A stretch of 64,000 nt of DNA from CAWCPR01 sp963797475. GTDB taxonomy: Bacteria > Chloroflexota > Anaerolineae > Anaerolineales > UBA4823. Positions 54,406 through 63,177 of this stretch are shown here, piece after piece (position 1 is the stretch's first letter; the number at the start of each line of letters is the position of its first letter). Under the pieces are notes generated by a model that worked only from the letters and a program-made list of their open reading frames with translations, searched no databases and was not told where the DNA came from. Made by a program: the position numbers and the translations under genes. Location: assembly GCA_963797475.1 (NCBI GenBank), contig CAWCPR010000001.1:2914001-2978000 (forward strand), read 5' to 3'.

Positions 54406-55758
54406 TTATTGCCCCGGCTCGTAGGGCGGGAGTGGCGCGGAATGGGACAGTAACTCTAACCACCAGTCGCCTGCTTCATTCAACCCATCCGGCGCCGGCC
54501 CTTCTGTTATTTGGAAGAAGATTGGAGCAGACTCGGCCAACTCGCCCCACTCGGTCCAGCTCAACGGGTGGGCATAGCCCGGCATGTCGAACGTGTGGGA
54601 GTGCACATACTCAGCAACCGCTGTTGGATCATCACCGACCGCCCCGACCGCCTCGGCGACAATCTTCACGATCGCATACCCGGCGACGGCATCGTCCGAC
54701 ATGAACTTGTTGTCGGAGAAGGCCAGGTAGCGCCGGGCCAGTTCGGCATAGCTGTCACCCAGGTAATCGGCGCAGGCGAAATCGCTGAAGCGCCCGACAG
54801 CGAGATCCTTCAAACCTCCGACCGAAAGATCCGGCGGAGTCCAGGCGCCGGTGACCGGCACGTTCCCGGCCAGGTCAGCCGACAGGCTCACGATCGCCGC
54901 GTTTCCTGGCGGATGGCCAGTAGCCACGATCATTTGCGCACCGAAATCCGCCATTTTCCGTACGAATGGGGTGAAGTCGGTGTTCGGCGGTACCGGGGCA
55001 ACCTCGATGGTGTAGTCAATGCCCGAACCCTCGAACGTATTCTCCATGGCGGACTTGAACGACTGTCCCCACGGGTAGTCGGCGACGATGGCTCCGACCT
55101 TGGTGTACCCCTGCTCCTGGGCGTACTGGAGGATCGGCCCGGCTGTCATCGGCGCGGCTGGCAGACAGGTCCGGAAGGTGTACCGGCTGTCCCTGGTGAG
55201 GGCGGTCTCGGTGCCCGACTTCACCAGGAAGACCGGCACATGGAGTTTCTCGGCGTCTGCGGCGACTGGCGCGCCGACGCCGCTGGAAAGGATGCCGCCG
55301 ACGGCCACTACACCATCTTCGACAAGTCGCTCGAAGCGATCAACGCCGGTGTCCCCATTGTTCTCGGAATCCTGGATAATGATCTCGATCATACGACCAT
55401 TGACCCCGCCCGCATCATTGATCTCCTTAGCAGCGAGCGCCATGCCGTCGCGAACATTGAGACCCCAGGGCGTGAAGGTGCTCGTCAGGTCGCTCAACTG
55501 GCCGATCTTGATCGGGCCTGCCGGTTCAGAAGTCGGGGCTTCCGTAACGGCCGGCGCTTCTGTAGCGGTAGGAGCCGAGGTCGCAGCGGGGGCCTGGGTG
55601 GGAGCAGGCGCTTCCGTTGTAGCGGGGGCCTGAGTAGGGGCAGGCGCTTGCGTTGTAGCAGGCGTTCCGCACGCTGCCAGGATCATGGTGGTAACCAACA
55701 GAACAGGGAAAATCCGCAAGGCGATCTTTCGAGCAGTTTGTTCATTTTTCTTGCTCAT
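54406..55758 (-). CDS. ABC transporter substrate-binding lipoprotein (Liv/aromatic type)
   Basis: A 450-residue type-1 periplasmic binding protein. The signal peptide ends in a lipobox with Cys30 (MILAAC). A ~45-residue linker of 'APAPTQ / APATTE' repeats follows, then the ligand-binding domain from 'PIKIGQLSDLTSTFTPWGLN'. The linker suits a protein held outside the membrane of a single-membrane cell. It is the first gene of the livKGFHM-like set. The ligand is probably an aromatic acid by context. Confidence 0.88.
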   Translation of the reverse strand: MSKKNEQTARKIALRIFPVLLVTTMILAACGTPATTQAPAPTQAPATTEAPAPTQAPAATSAPTATEAPAVTEAPTSEPAGPIKIGQLSDLTSTFTPWGLNVRDGMALAAKEINDAGGVNGRMIEIIIQDSENNGDTGVDRFERLVEDGVVAVGGILSSGVGAPVAADAEKLHVPVFLVKSGTETALTRDSRYTFRTCLPAAPMTAGPILQYAQEQGYTKVGAIVADYPWGQSFKSAMENTFEGSGIDYTIEVAPVPPNTDFTPFVRKMADFGAQMIVATGHPPGNAAIVSLSADLAGNVPVTGAWTPPDLSVGGLKDLAVGRFSDFACADYLGDSYAELARRYLAFSDNKFMSDDAVAGYAIVKIVAEAVGAVGDDPTAVAEYVHSHTFDMPGYAHPLSWTEWGELAESAPIFFQITEGPAPDGLNEAGDWWLELLSHSAPLPPYEPGQ

Positions 55759-55865
55759 GGTTCCTCCTATATCTAAAGTTGGTTAATGACATTAAGTTCT
55801 AGAATTGATAAAGATACATCTATGAACCTCTCCTTTCCTGGGCATGACGTGTCCTAAAAACAGGA

Positions 55866-56984
55866 TCAATCTCCCCACACTTCCCGGGCCACATTCACGA
55901 TCATTTCCAGTTTGGCCCACTGCGCTTCGTGGGTCAGTTCGTTGCCATGAACCGTGCTGGAGAAGCCGCACTGCGGACTCAGGCACATATTTTCCAGCGG
56001 CACATACTCCGCCGCCTCCTTGATTCGCTTGATGACAAAATTTTTGTCTTCCAAATCACCTCTCTTCGAGGTCACAGCCCCCAGCACAACTGTCTTGTTA
56101 TCGGGTACAAAGCGCAGCGGGGAAAAGTCACCGGAGCGTTCGTCATCGTATTCCAGGAAGTACGCGTCCACGTTCAAATCGTTGAACAAGACCTCAGCCA
56201 CCGGTTCATATCCGCCTTGGGCAAACCAGGTGCTGCGGAAGTTGCCGCGGCAGAGATGCACACCCACCGTCAAATCTTCCGGGCGATCATTGATAACATC
56301 GTTGATCAATGCCGCGTAAGTGCGCGGTAGTTCATCAGGATCATCGCCGCGCTCAACCGCGCCCTGGCGCATGTTTGGGTCGCACAGGTAGGCCAGGTTG
56401 GTATCATCCAATTGGATGTAACGACTACCAGCCTTGTACAGGGCGTTGATCTCTTCGCGGTAGACCTGCGCCAGATCTTCGAAGAACTCATCCATATCTG
56501 GATAGGCTTCAATATCGATGGCTTTGCGTCCGCCACGGAAGTGCACCATGGTAGGTGAGGGGATCGATACTTTGGGTGTGGAGTTTGGGCCGACCTGAGA
56601 TTTCAGGTAGAGGAAATCATCGACTTGAATGTTCTTTTTATGTTGCAATTTGCCGGTCACTGCCAGCCGGGGCGGGGTAAAACCATCGTTGACAGTTTTG
56701 GCATCCGGATTTGCGGCAATCGAGCCGCTGACCGTAACACCTCCTAGCTGTTCGAGGAAATCGAGATGGAAGAAGGTCCGTCGAAACTCACCGTCGGTGA
56801 TGCTGTGCAGGCCAACTGATTCCTCATTCTTGATGGCGGTCGCAATAGCCTCGTCTTCGGCTGCTCGTAGCTCCGCTGCTGATATTTCTCCCCGATGAAA
56901 ACGCCCGCGTGCATCGAGCAATTCTTGCGGTCTGAGCAGGCTGCCTACGTGGTCAGCTCGATAAGGTGGGGATATTCTTGACAT
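55866..56984 (-). CDS. MetE C-terminal-like (cobalamin-independent methyltransferase fold) protein
   Basis: A 372-residue protein corresponding to the C-terminal catalytic half of MetE. Zinc-site candidates are 'GVHLCRGN' and 'LSPQCGFSST', with the Glu in 'YFLEYDDE'. Stand-alone proteins of this kind include archaeal-type core methionine synthases and epoxyalkane:CoM transferases. Between pcaG and the importer genes it may handle a methyl group from a methoxylated aromatic or a thiol adduct, but no reaction can be assigned. GGAGG is upstream of the ATG. Confidence 0.75.
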   Translation of the reverse strand: MSRISPPYRADHVGSLLRPQELLDARGRFHRGEISAAELRAAEDEAIATAIKNEESVGLHSITDGEFRRTFFHLDFLEQLGGVTVSGSIAANPDAKTVNDGFTPPRLAVTGKLQHKKNIQVDDFLYLKSQVGPNSTPKVSIPSPTMVHFRGGRKAIDIEAYPDMDEFFEDLAQVYREEINALYKAGSRYIQLDDTNLAYLCDPNMRQGAVERGDDPDELPRTYAALINDVINDRPEDLTVGVHLCRGNFRSTWFAQGGYEPVAEVLFNDLNVDAYFLEYDDERSGDFSPLRFVPDNKTVVLGAVTSKRGDLEDKNFVIKRIKEAAEYVPLENMCLSPQCGFSSTVHGNELTHEAQWAKLEMIVNVAREVWGD

Positions 56985-57100
56985 AATTTGACCTCCAGGT
57001 AGAAACTACTTCCTCTGGTATTCCCTGACCCAATGTTGGGATTTGAGCGCATACAGGTCATCCTTGTTCCCTTCTGCTAGACGAACATACAGTGACTGTA

Positions 57101-57658
57101 TCAGGGATTGAAAAACACCGTTTCGTTCTCGCCCTGCATATGGATATCGAAGCGGTAAACGGGTGGACCATCGGATTCTTCGCGGGTTGCGATCAGCGTG
57201 TGCCGCCTGTCCGACTCCACCGAATTCAGGACTGGATCTTCGGCATTGGCCGGTTCATCCGAAAAATAGATGCGGGTCATGGCATGGATCAACATGCCGC
57301 GCGCGAAAACATGCACATTGATATAGGGGGGCATTCCATCTCGACCGCCGGGTTTGATGGTCTTGAATTCGTATTTCCCCGCATTGCGGTTTTCCGCCCG
57401 GCCAAATCCACGAAAGTGGGGATCGGCCTGGTCTTGCAGGGGGTCGAGGGGGTGGTTGAAGATGCCGGTAGAATCTGGCTGCCAGATTTCGATCATCGCA
57501 TCCGGGATAGGCTGGCCGTCTCCATCGAGCACAACACCGGTGAGTGTGATGCGTTCACCCGTAGTATTTTCATTCACCAAATTACTTTGCGCCTGACCAT
57601 AGATCAGTCCGATGCGGAAAAATGGACCGACGGTCTGGCTTGCTGACTGTTTCATCAT
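57101..57658 (-). CDS. pcaG: Protocatechuate 3,4-dioxygenase alpha subunit
   Basis: About 185 residues. The intradiol fold is shown by 'TVGPFFRIGLIY', 'GDGQPIPDAMIEIWQPDSTG', 'FGRAENRNAGKYEFKTIKPG' and 'PYINVHVFARGMLIHAMTRIYF'. As expected for the alpha subunit, the four iron ligands are not all present. It completes the active site with PcaH. The ATG at 57658 is used; a GTG at 57667 is possible. It lies 21 bases after pcaH. Confidence 0.92.
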   Translation of the reverse strand: MMKQSASQTVGPFFRIGLIYGQAQSNLVNENTTGERITLTGVVLDGDGQPIPDAMIEIWQPDSTGIFNHPLDPLQDQADPHFRGFGRAENRNAGKYEFKTIKPGGRDGMPPYINVHVFARGMLIHAMTRIYFSDEPANAEDPVLNSVESDRRHTLIATREESDGPPVYRFDIHMQGENETVFFNP

Positions 57659-57679
57659 GGCACTCACTTCTCTAACCTT

Positions 57680-58387
57680 CTACTCAAATGGCGTCTGGCG
57701 CGGGCCGCAGACCACGATGTCGAAACGGTAGCCCAGCGCCCATTCCGGTGTGGTCACGTCATGGTCGTAGATAGAAATCAGCCGCTTGCGGGCTTCCTCG
57801 TCGGGAACGCCGTTATAAATTGGATCAAGCGGCAGGAGCGGATCGCCCGGAAAATACATCTGGGTTACCAGGCGTTGCAGGAAATTCGCGCCGAAAACGG
57901 AAAAGTGGATATGACGGGGTCTCCATGCATTGAGATGATTGCGCCATGGATACGACCCGGGCTTGATGGTGGTGAAGCGATAAACACCATTCGCATCTGT
58001 CAACGTACGACCTGCGCCGTGGAAATTCGGATCGAGGGGCGCATCGTGCTGGTCCACTTTGTGCATATAACGACCGGCTGAGTTGGCCTGCCAAATCTCG
58101 ATCAGCGCGTTCCGGATGGGCTTGCCGCGGTCATCCAGCAGGCGTCCTGTCACGATAATCCGTTCCCCTAGCGGTTCGCCGGCCTTGACAGAGTTTTTGG
58201 TCAGGTCGTTATCGAGTGGATGGATTTCGTCACGGCCGTAAACCGGTCCAGTTAGTTCCGAAAGAGATTGTGTCAGGGGAACCAATGGACGGCTCGGGGA
58301 ACGCTTGACAGTCGACTTGTATGCGGGGTAGAGATACGGCGGTTGCACCTTCCAATCCAGCCAGTTATATTTCACGAATTCACTCAT
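57680..58387 (-). CDS. pcaH: Protocatechuate 3,4-dioxygenase beta subunit
   Basis: A 235-residue catalytic subunit of intradiol ring cleavage, producing 3-carboxy-cis,cis-muconate. The Fe(III) ligands are Tyr107 (AGRYMHK), Tyr146 (PGSYPWRN), His159 and His161 (RPRHIHFSVFG), matching Tyr408, Tyr447, His460 and His462 of the Pseudomonas enzyme. The length and N-terminal extension are normal for PcaH. It overlaps pcaC by eight bases, so the enzymes are made together. Confidence 0.96.
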   Translation of the reverse strand: MSEFVKYNWLDWKVQPPYLYPAYKSTVKRSPSRPLVPLTQSLSELTGPVYGRDEIHPLDNDLTKNSVKAGEPLGERIIVTGRLLDDRGKPIRNALIEIWQANSAGRYMHKVDQHDAPLDPNFHGAGRTLTDANGVYRFTTIKPGSYPWRNHLNAWRPRHIHFSVFGANFLQRLVTQMYFPGDPLLPLDPIYNGVPDEEARKRLISIYDHDVTTPEWALGYRFDIVVCGPRQTPFE

Positions 58388-58787
58388 CAGCAGCTTCCTT
58401 TCCGCTCAATTCGGCATACACTCTTTTGGCAACAGAGAATGCAGTATTGGCAGATGGCACACCAGCATAGATTGCGACTTGCAAAAACACCTCTTTCAAC
58501 TCTTCTTGTGTCACACCGGTATTCTGAGTTGCGCGAATGTGCATTGCCAATTCGTGCTCCTTGCCCAATGCAGCCAACATAGCCAGGGTGATCAAGTGAC
58601 GTGTTCGGCGGTCTAATCCCGGGCGCGCCCAAACTGACCCCCAGGCTGATTCCGTTATGAATCGTTGAAAATCTGCGTCGAAGGGCGTTTTGTTGGCTTC
58701 GGCACGATCAACATGGGCATCACCTAAAACCGCTCGCCTTATTTTCATGCCTTCTTCAAATTTATCGTCGTCCATGCTATCGTTCAT
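58380..58787 (-). CDS. pcaC: 4-carboxymuconolactone decarboxylase
   Basis: A 135-residue helical protein of the CMD family, with 'ESAWGSVWARPGLDRRTRHLITLAMLAALG', 'ELAMHIRATQNTGVTQEELKE' and 'YAGVPSANTAF', in which the His and Glu are functional. It decarboxylates 4-carboxymuconolactone to 3-oxoadipate enol-lactone. The ATG at 58787 overlaps the pcaD stop (ATGA); the 51 extra codons of the longer frame are shadow. It is not fused to pcaD as in some actinobacteria. Confidence 0.93.
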   Translation of the reverse strand: MNDSMDDDKFEEGMKIRRAVLGDAHVDRAEANKTPFDADFQRFITESAWGSVWARPGLDRRTRHLITLAMLAALGKEHELAMHIRATQNTGVTQEELKEVFLQVAIYAGVPSANTAFSVAKRVYAELSGKEAADE

Positions 58788-59560
58788 AAGAACCGCTCGA
58801 TGTGTTTCGCAACAGCGTCTGGTTGCTCGATACAGGTCGAATGACCGGCGCCAGGGATCTCCTGGAATTCCGCATTCGGCAGGAGCTCCACCAACCTGCG
58901 AACTAAATCGGGTGGCGTGGAGACATCTTCTGTACCACAAAGAATTAAAGTGTGCGCCTCAATTGTTCTGGTAGCTTCTGTCAAATCCGCATCCCGAATA
59001 GCTGCACAGGTGCCGGTATATCCCTCCACAGGCATGCGGGTGAGCATGTTGTAATATCCTTGATAAGCAGCAGGTGATCTTTCCTTAAAAGTGGGAGCAA
59101 ACCAACGAGCCAAAATGGCATCAGCCATCGATTGCAACCCATTCTCGCGCAGTTTGTCGATGCGGTCATTCCATAAATCAGCCGTTCCAATAACGGGAGC
59201 CGTATCGAATAAGACCATAGAATGCACCAGCTCCGGCCAACTTGCAGCGAAATCCAATGCGATCATGCCCCCCACTGAGATGCCCAATAAGATTACCCTC
59301 GATAGTTCCAGATGCTCCAATAAACGGAGCAAATCAGTGGAGAAATCATGAATTGAGTACGGCGCTGGAGGGGAGTCAGAAAGTCCATGCCCCCGCTTGT
59401 CATACCGGACGACCGGATAGCGGTTTATAAAATGCTGCGCAACCTCATCCCAGATACGCAGGTCGGTTCCGAGCGCGTTGACGAAAACCAGGGGAATCTC
59501 TTCCCTGGGGCCCTCGAACGCATAGTGGATCGTGATACCGTTCCCAGTCGTAAAACTCAT
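58784..59560 (-). CDS. pcaD: 3-oxoadipate enol-lactonase
   Basis: A 258-residue alpha/beta hydrolase. The nucleophile is Ser95 (LGISVGGM), the acid is Asp in 'CGTEDVSTPP', and the base is His in 'PGAGHSTCIEQP'; 'FVNALGTDLRIWDEV' forms the oxyanion region as in PcaD. It yields beta-ketoadipate. The ATG at 59560 has AGGTG just upstream; a GTG at 59566 is possible. It is the first enzyme gene after the MarR regulator. Confidence 0.92.
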   Translation of the reverse strand: MSFTTGNGITIHYAFEGPREEIPLVFVNALGTDLRIWDEVAQHFINRYPVVRYDKRGHGLSDSPPAPYSIHDFSTDLLRLLEHLELSRVILLGISVGGMIALDFAASWPELVHSMVLFDTAPVIGTADLWNDRIDKLRENGLQSMADAILARWFAPTFKERSPAAYQGYYNMLTRMPVEGYTGTCAAIRDADLTEATRTIEAHTLILCGTEDVSTPPDLVRRLVELLPNAEFQEIPGAGHSTCIEQPDAVAKHIERFL

Positions 59561-59584
59561 ATTCACCTGCTATAAATGAGTACA

Positions 59585-60064
59585 CTACCGGTTCGTTATC
59601 TTTCGCAGGATAGGTAAGATGGTCTCCCTCTCTTCATCAGTCAAGCCGGTCTTTTCTTGATACAAGTCCTCTACCTTGAACGCCAATCTTCGAATTTCCG
59701 CAAGCATATCCAAACCTTTCGGTGTAAGCTGGACATAATATTCGCGCCTATCGTGCGGCGAGCGCTTTCGTTTGAGCAAACCACGCTTACTCAAGTAGTC
59801 TAAAATCCCGACCATCACGGCCGGGGCGGTTCCTATGTTTTCAGCGATGTTTTTTTGGGAAATGCAAGGGTTCTTCGAGATGAACTCCATTGCAACGAAT
59901 TGCTTTGGAGTCAATTGGAGCGGCTCCATCACTTCGGTGCATAATTGCGTTATCGCCAGATGGGCTAAACCCAGTAAATGACCAACCAACTCGGGTAAAT
60001 AACTGTAATCAATTGGTTTGTCGGATGCATCTTCACAATTGGTGGTAAGTTCTTTCACTGGCAT
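59585..60064 (-). CDS. MarR-family transcriptional regulator
   Basis: About 159 residues with a winged helix: 'LTPKQFVAMEFISKNPCISQKNIAENIG' in two helices, then recognition helix 'AVMVGILDYLSKRGLLKR' and wing 'SPHDRREYYVQLTPKG'. MarR proteins of aromatic clusters usually repress until an aromatic ligand binds. It is the first gene of the catabolic array, so it probably controls itself and the pca genes. The start is ambiguous: ATG 60064, GTG 60058 (better spaced from AAAGG) or TTG 60079. Confidence 0.88.
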   Translation of the reverse strand: MPVKELTTNCEDASDKPIDYSYLPELVGHLLGLAHLAITQLCTEVMEPLQLTPKQFVAMEFISKNPCISQKNIAENIGTAPAVMVGILDYLSKRGLLKRKRSPHDRREYYVQLTPKGLDMLAEIRRLAFKVEDLYQEKTGLTDEERETILPILRKITNR

Positions 60065-60103
60065 CCTTTCAAAGGTCAAGGATTATTCAAAGTTATTTGA
60101 TTG

Positions 60104-60132
60104 ATTATATAAATTATTTAAATATTAATCAA
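60104..60132 (-). promoter_or_regulatory. Promoter and probable operator of the catabolic array
   Basis: Minus strand: -35 TTGATT at 60132-60127, 17-bp spacer, -10 TATAAT at 60109-60104. The same stretch is an imperfect AT-rich inverted repeat (TTGATT ... AATCAA, about 60097-60132), as expected for a MarR operator covering the promoter. Confidence 0.65.
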
Positions 60133-60488
60133 GACCAGATTTATCGTTTTTATCATGTTTTAATAGTTTTGTTCCTTATATGATGAATCTCTATTCATCC
60201 TTACGCGTGGTGCGCCACAAGCGCCCAACACTATTGCCTTTGACTTATGAGAAATCCAGAATAAACCTGGCGTATGACGTGCTCAGCGATCCAGGGCAGC
60301 GGGCGAACGAATTGCGTTCGCCATTGCTTGGCGTTGATCCCATGGCGGTATTTCTTGCAGTATGTGGATTGCGTCGGGTCAGAAAAGACCTGCACTAAAT
60401 AGATTGGATAAATTTGGTAAAATAAAATTATCTTTTCGTGTCAGTTTGATTTGCATGGAGTTAGGTCTTGGGTCCTGGTGGGATTAAA
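60133..60488. other. Divergent intergenic region with a third copy of a hairpin repeat
   Basis: Bases 60181-60234 resemble the reverse complement of 18084-18137 (and the left copy). They keep the GATGAA/TTCATC hairpin and the GCGCCACAAGCGCCC core. A 72-codon frame starting at 60180 lies over this repeat and is not accepted as a gene. No clear promoter for the following regulator was found. Confidence 0.55.
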
Positions 60489-62996
60489 ATGGCCTCTGCT
60501 AATCTACCTGTACAATTGACGAGCTTTATTGGGCGACAGGACGATTTGCGAGCCGCAGCGCAATTGCTTTCCACATCTCGCCTGGTTACACTCATTGGTC
60601 CGGGCGGGAGTGGAAAGACCCGGCTTGGGCTGCAGATGGTGTCTCAAATCAGCAGCAGCTATGCGGACGGTGTCTGGCTGGTGGAGCTGGCCTCGCTGCT
60701 TGAGCCAGCGCTAGTTCCGCAGTTCGTGGCTCAGGCACTCGGTATCCGCCCGGCTCCAGACTTACCCCTTTTGGAATCACTGTTAACCTTCATCAGCACA
60801 AAGCAGATGCTGCTTATTCTGGATAACTGCGAGCACCTTGCGGATGCCTGCGCCGAGTTGATCATGCAGTTGCTGTCCCAATCTCCCAACCTGCGCATAC
60901 TGGCGACCAGCCGGGAGGCGCTGGCGCTGGTCGGCGAAAGCATCTACCCGGTGTCCGGCCTGGCTTATCCCACCGTTGGCAAAGATACCAGACAGGATGG
61001 ACAGAGCTGCATCGATCCGCAAGAATTGATGAACTTTGACGCGGTGAATTTGCTTGTCGAACGAGGCCGCGCCATCCTCCCTCAATTCGGCATTACACTT
61101 GAAAATGCCTCGGCCATTGTTGAAGTTTGCAGGCGGCTGGAAGGGATGCCCCTGGCGCTGGAATTAGCCAGCGCCCGCCTCAATGTGTTGACCATCCAGG
61201 AAATTGCCAGCCGTCTCAACGACCGGTTTACCCTGCTTACCGCGGAGACCCGCAGGGGGGGTGACCCCCGCCATCATACGCTGCGGGCAGCCATCGACTG
61301 GAGCTACGACCTGTTAAAGGCCAACGAACAAGCGCTGCTGCGCCGGATGGCTGTGTTTACGGCCGGGTGTACCCTGGATATGCTTGAAGCCTTTTATGCC
61401 GGCGAACTGCATCCGGGAGAAACCAGCCTCAACCTGATCTCCTCGCTGGTGAATAAATCCCTGGTCGTAGCGGAAACCACGGGCAGGGCTCAGATCCGCT
61501 ACCGCCTTTTGGAGACAATTCGCCAATATTTGCTTGAAAAATTAGATCAGGCTGGCGAAGCGGAGACCTGGCGCGACCGCCATCTGGACCTGTTTTTGGC
61601 GCGAGCCGAAGAGGCGATGCCGAAACTGGGCGGGACCTACCAGCAGCTCTGGCTCAACTGGCTGGACGATGAGCATGACGACCTGCGCGGCGCTCTGGCC
61701 CGGGCGCTGGAAAGCGAAAAAGGCAGCCAGCAGGAGATCGCACACCTCGAAGCCGGCCTGCGCATTGCCAGCGCCCTGATGTATTATTGGGGGATGAAAG
61801 GGGAGCTGAAAGAGGGATTGGAATGGTTCAGGCGTTTGCTGGCCCGTGCGGACGATAGAATTTCCCTGGATGTGCGTATGAATGCCATCGTTTTTGCTTC
61901 TTTTCTGGCCACGTTCCTTGGCGATGGTGTGCTGAGCCTGAAGTATGGGCGTGAAGCGGTCGCATTGGCGGAATCTGGAGGCGAAGAGGGAAAAGAGGTC
62001 ATGGCGTTCGCCCTGGCCGGCCTGGCTTCGGGTGAGAAAACAGTGGGAGATTATCCCGCGGCATTTTCAACTGGCGAACAGGCGTTGCAGGTGTATCGTG
62101 AATCAAGTTCGCCGTTGAGCCTGGGTATGGCCCTGTTATCACAAGGAGAAATTGCTTTTTGTATGGGGAACTACGCGATCGCCCGAGAGCGGTGGAGCGA
62201 GAGTTTGTCGCTGGCCCAAAAGGACCAGGACACCTTTCGCATCGCTTACAGCCTGAACTACTTAGGCGATCTGGCCCGGATGGAGCAGAATTACGCCGAG
62301 GCGGTCTCTAAGTACCAGGAAAGTGAAGCGCTTCTGCGCGAGCTGAATGCACAGGGCTACCTGGCATCGATATTGAGCAACCTGGGATTCACCTTCTTAC
62401 ACATGGGAGAAATTGAGCCCGCTCGGGCTAAATTCCATGAAAGTATGGCGATTTACCAGGAAGTACAAAACCAGCGCGGCATGATTGATAATCTGGTTGG
62501 ATTGGCTGCCAGCGCAATCCAGGCCGGCTTGCCTGACGCCGGAGTACGCCTGTTGTCAGCGGCCGAAGCCCTTTCCGGGCTGCCTGCCGCTTCGACCTGG
62601 CCAGCGACACAGATGGAATATAAACAACATCTGGGCTTTGCCCGCGCAAAGCTCACGAACGACGACTTCCAAGCGGAACAGGCTGCCGGTAGCGGGCTGT
62701 CTCTGGAGCAAGCCGTTAATCTCGCCGTGCATCTCTCATCCCAGACAAATGCTGCATCGGAAACAGAATTGGCAAAAGCTGAACGAGCCGGCGGCCTGAC
62801 AGAACGCGAGCTGGAGATCGCCGGGCTCATCGGGCAGGGAATGTCGAACGGCGAGATCGCCGCCGAGCTGGTGTTGAGCAAGCGCACCGTGGAAAGCCAT
62901 ATCCGTCATATCTTGGCGAAACTCGGATTGGCGGGCCGGGCGCAGGTTATGCGTTGGGCGCTGGATCAAGAGTTGGCCAAAGATCCCATCCGCTAA
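60489..62996 (+). CDS. NB-ARC/TPR LuxR-family transcriptional regulator
   Basis: An 835-residue regulator from the ATG at 60489 (GGTGGG upstream); a TTG at 60468 would add seven residues. ATPase core: Walker A 'LIGPGGSGKTRLGLQ', Walker B 'MLLILDNCEHLADA' and sensor 'ILATSREAL'. A TPR-type helical region (about 400-680) and a C-terminal LuxR HTH follow, the last with 'LTERELEIAGLIGQGMSNGE' then 'ELVLSKRTVESHIRHIL'. It is related to AfsR/LuxR signal-transduction ATPases. It is divergent from the MarR gene, but its targets are unknown. A clear terminator follows. Confidence 0.92.
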   Translation: MASANLPVQLTSFIGRQDDLRAAAQLLSTSRLVTLIGPGGSGKTRLGLQMVSQISSSYADGVWLVELASLLEPALVPQFVAQALGIRPAPDLPLLESLLTFISTKQMLLILDNCEHLADACAELIMQLLSQSPNLRILATSREALALVGESIYPVSGLAYPTVGKDTRQDGQSCIDPQELMNFDAVNLLVERGRAILPQFGITLENASAIVEVCRRLEGMPLALELASARLNVLTIQEIASRLNDRFTLLTAETRRGGDPRHHTLRAAIDWSYDLLKANEQALLRRMAVFTAGCTLDMLEAFYAGELHPGETSLNLISSLVNKSLVVAETTGRAQIRYRLLETIRQYLLEKLDQAGEAETWRDRHLDLFLARAEEAMPKLGGTYQQLWLNWLDDEHDDLRGALARALESEKGSQQEIAHLEAGLRIASALMYYWGMKGELKEGLEWFRRLLARADDRISLDVRMNAIVFASFLATFLGDGVLSLKYGREAVALAESGGEEGKEVMAFALAGLASGEKTVGDYPAAFSTGEQALQVYRESSSPLSLGMALLSQGEIAFCMGNYAIARERWSESLSLAQKDQDTFRIAYSLNYLGDLARMEQNYAEAVSKYQESEALLRELNAQGYLASILSNLGFTFLHMGEIEPARAKFHESMAIYQEVQNQRGMIDNLVGLAASAIQAGLPDAGVRLLSAAEALSGLPAASTWPATQMEYKQHLGFARAKLTNDDFQAEQAAGSGLSLEQAVNLAVHLSSQTNAASETELAKAERAGGLTERELEIAGLIGQGMSNGEIAAELVLSKRTVESHIRHILAKLGLAGRAQVMRWALDQELAKDPIR

Positions 62997-63018
62997 AATA
63001 ACATCCATGGATACCCCG

Positions 63019-63050
63019 GCGGCTGCACATCAGGTGCAGCCGCTATCTTT
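63019..63050 (+). terminator. Rho-independent terminator
   Basis: Arms GCGGCTGCAC (63019-63028) and GTGCAGCCGC (63034-63043) pair perfectly, followed by TATCTTTTT. It ends the LuxR regulator transcript. Confidence 0.9.
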
Positions 63051-63177
63051 TTAAATTACGTGTAAACCTACGTAGGCTTCTCCGTATAAATACGGATGGC
63101 AATTTAGATAATATTTATCATAATAGTAAGCATCACATTATTTCTTCTCGTTCAACCTTCTCCAGGAGAAATCGTTT

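Noticed and set aside
60180..60398. 72-codon frame upstream of the LuxR regulator
   Set aside because: Its 5' third is the dispersed hairpin repeat, there is no ribosome site and the protein is not recognisable.
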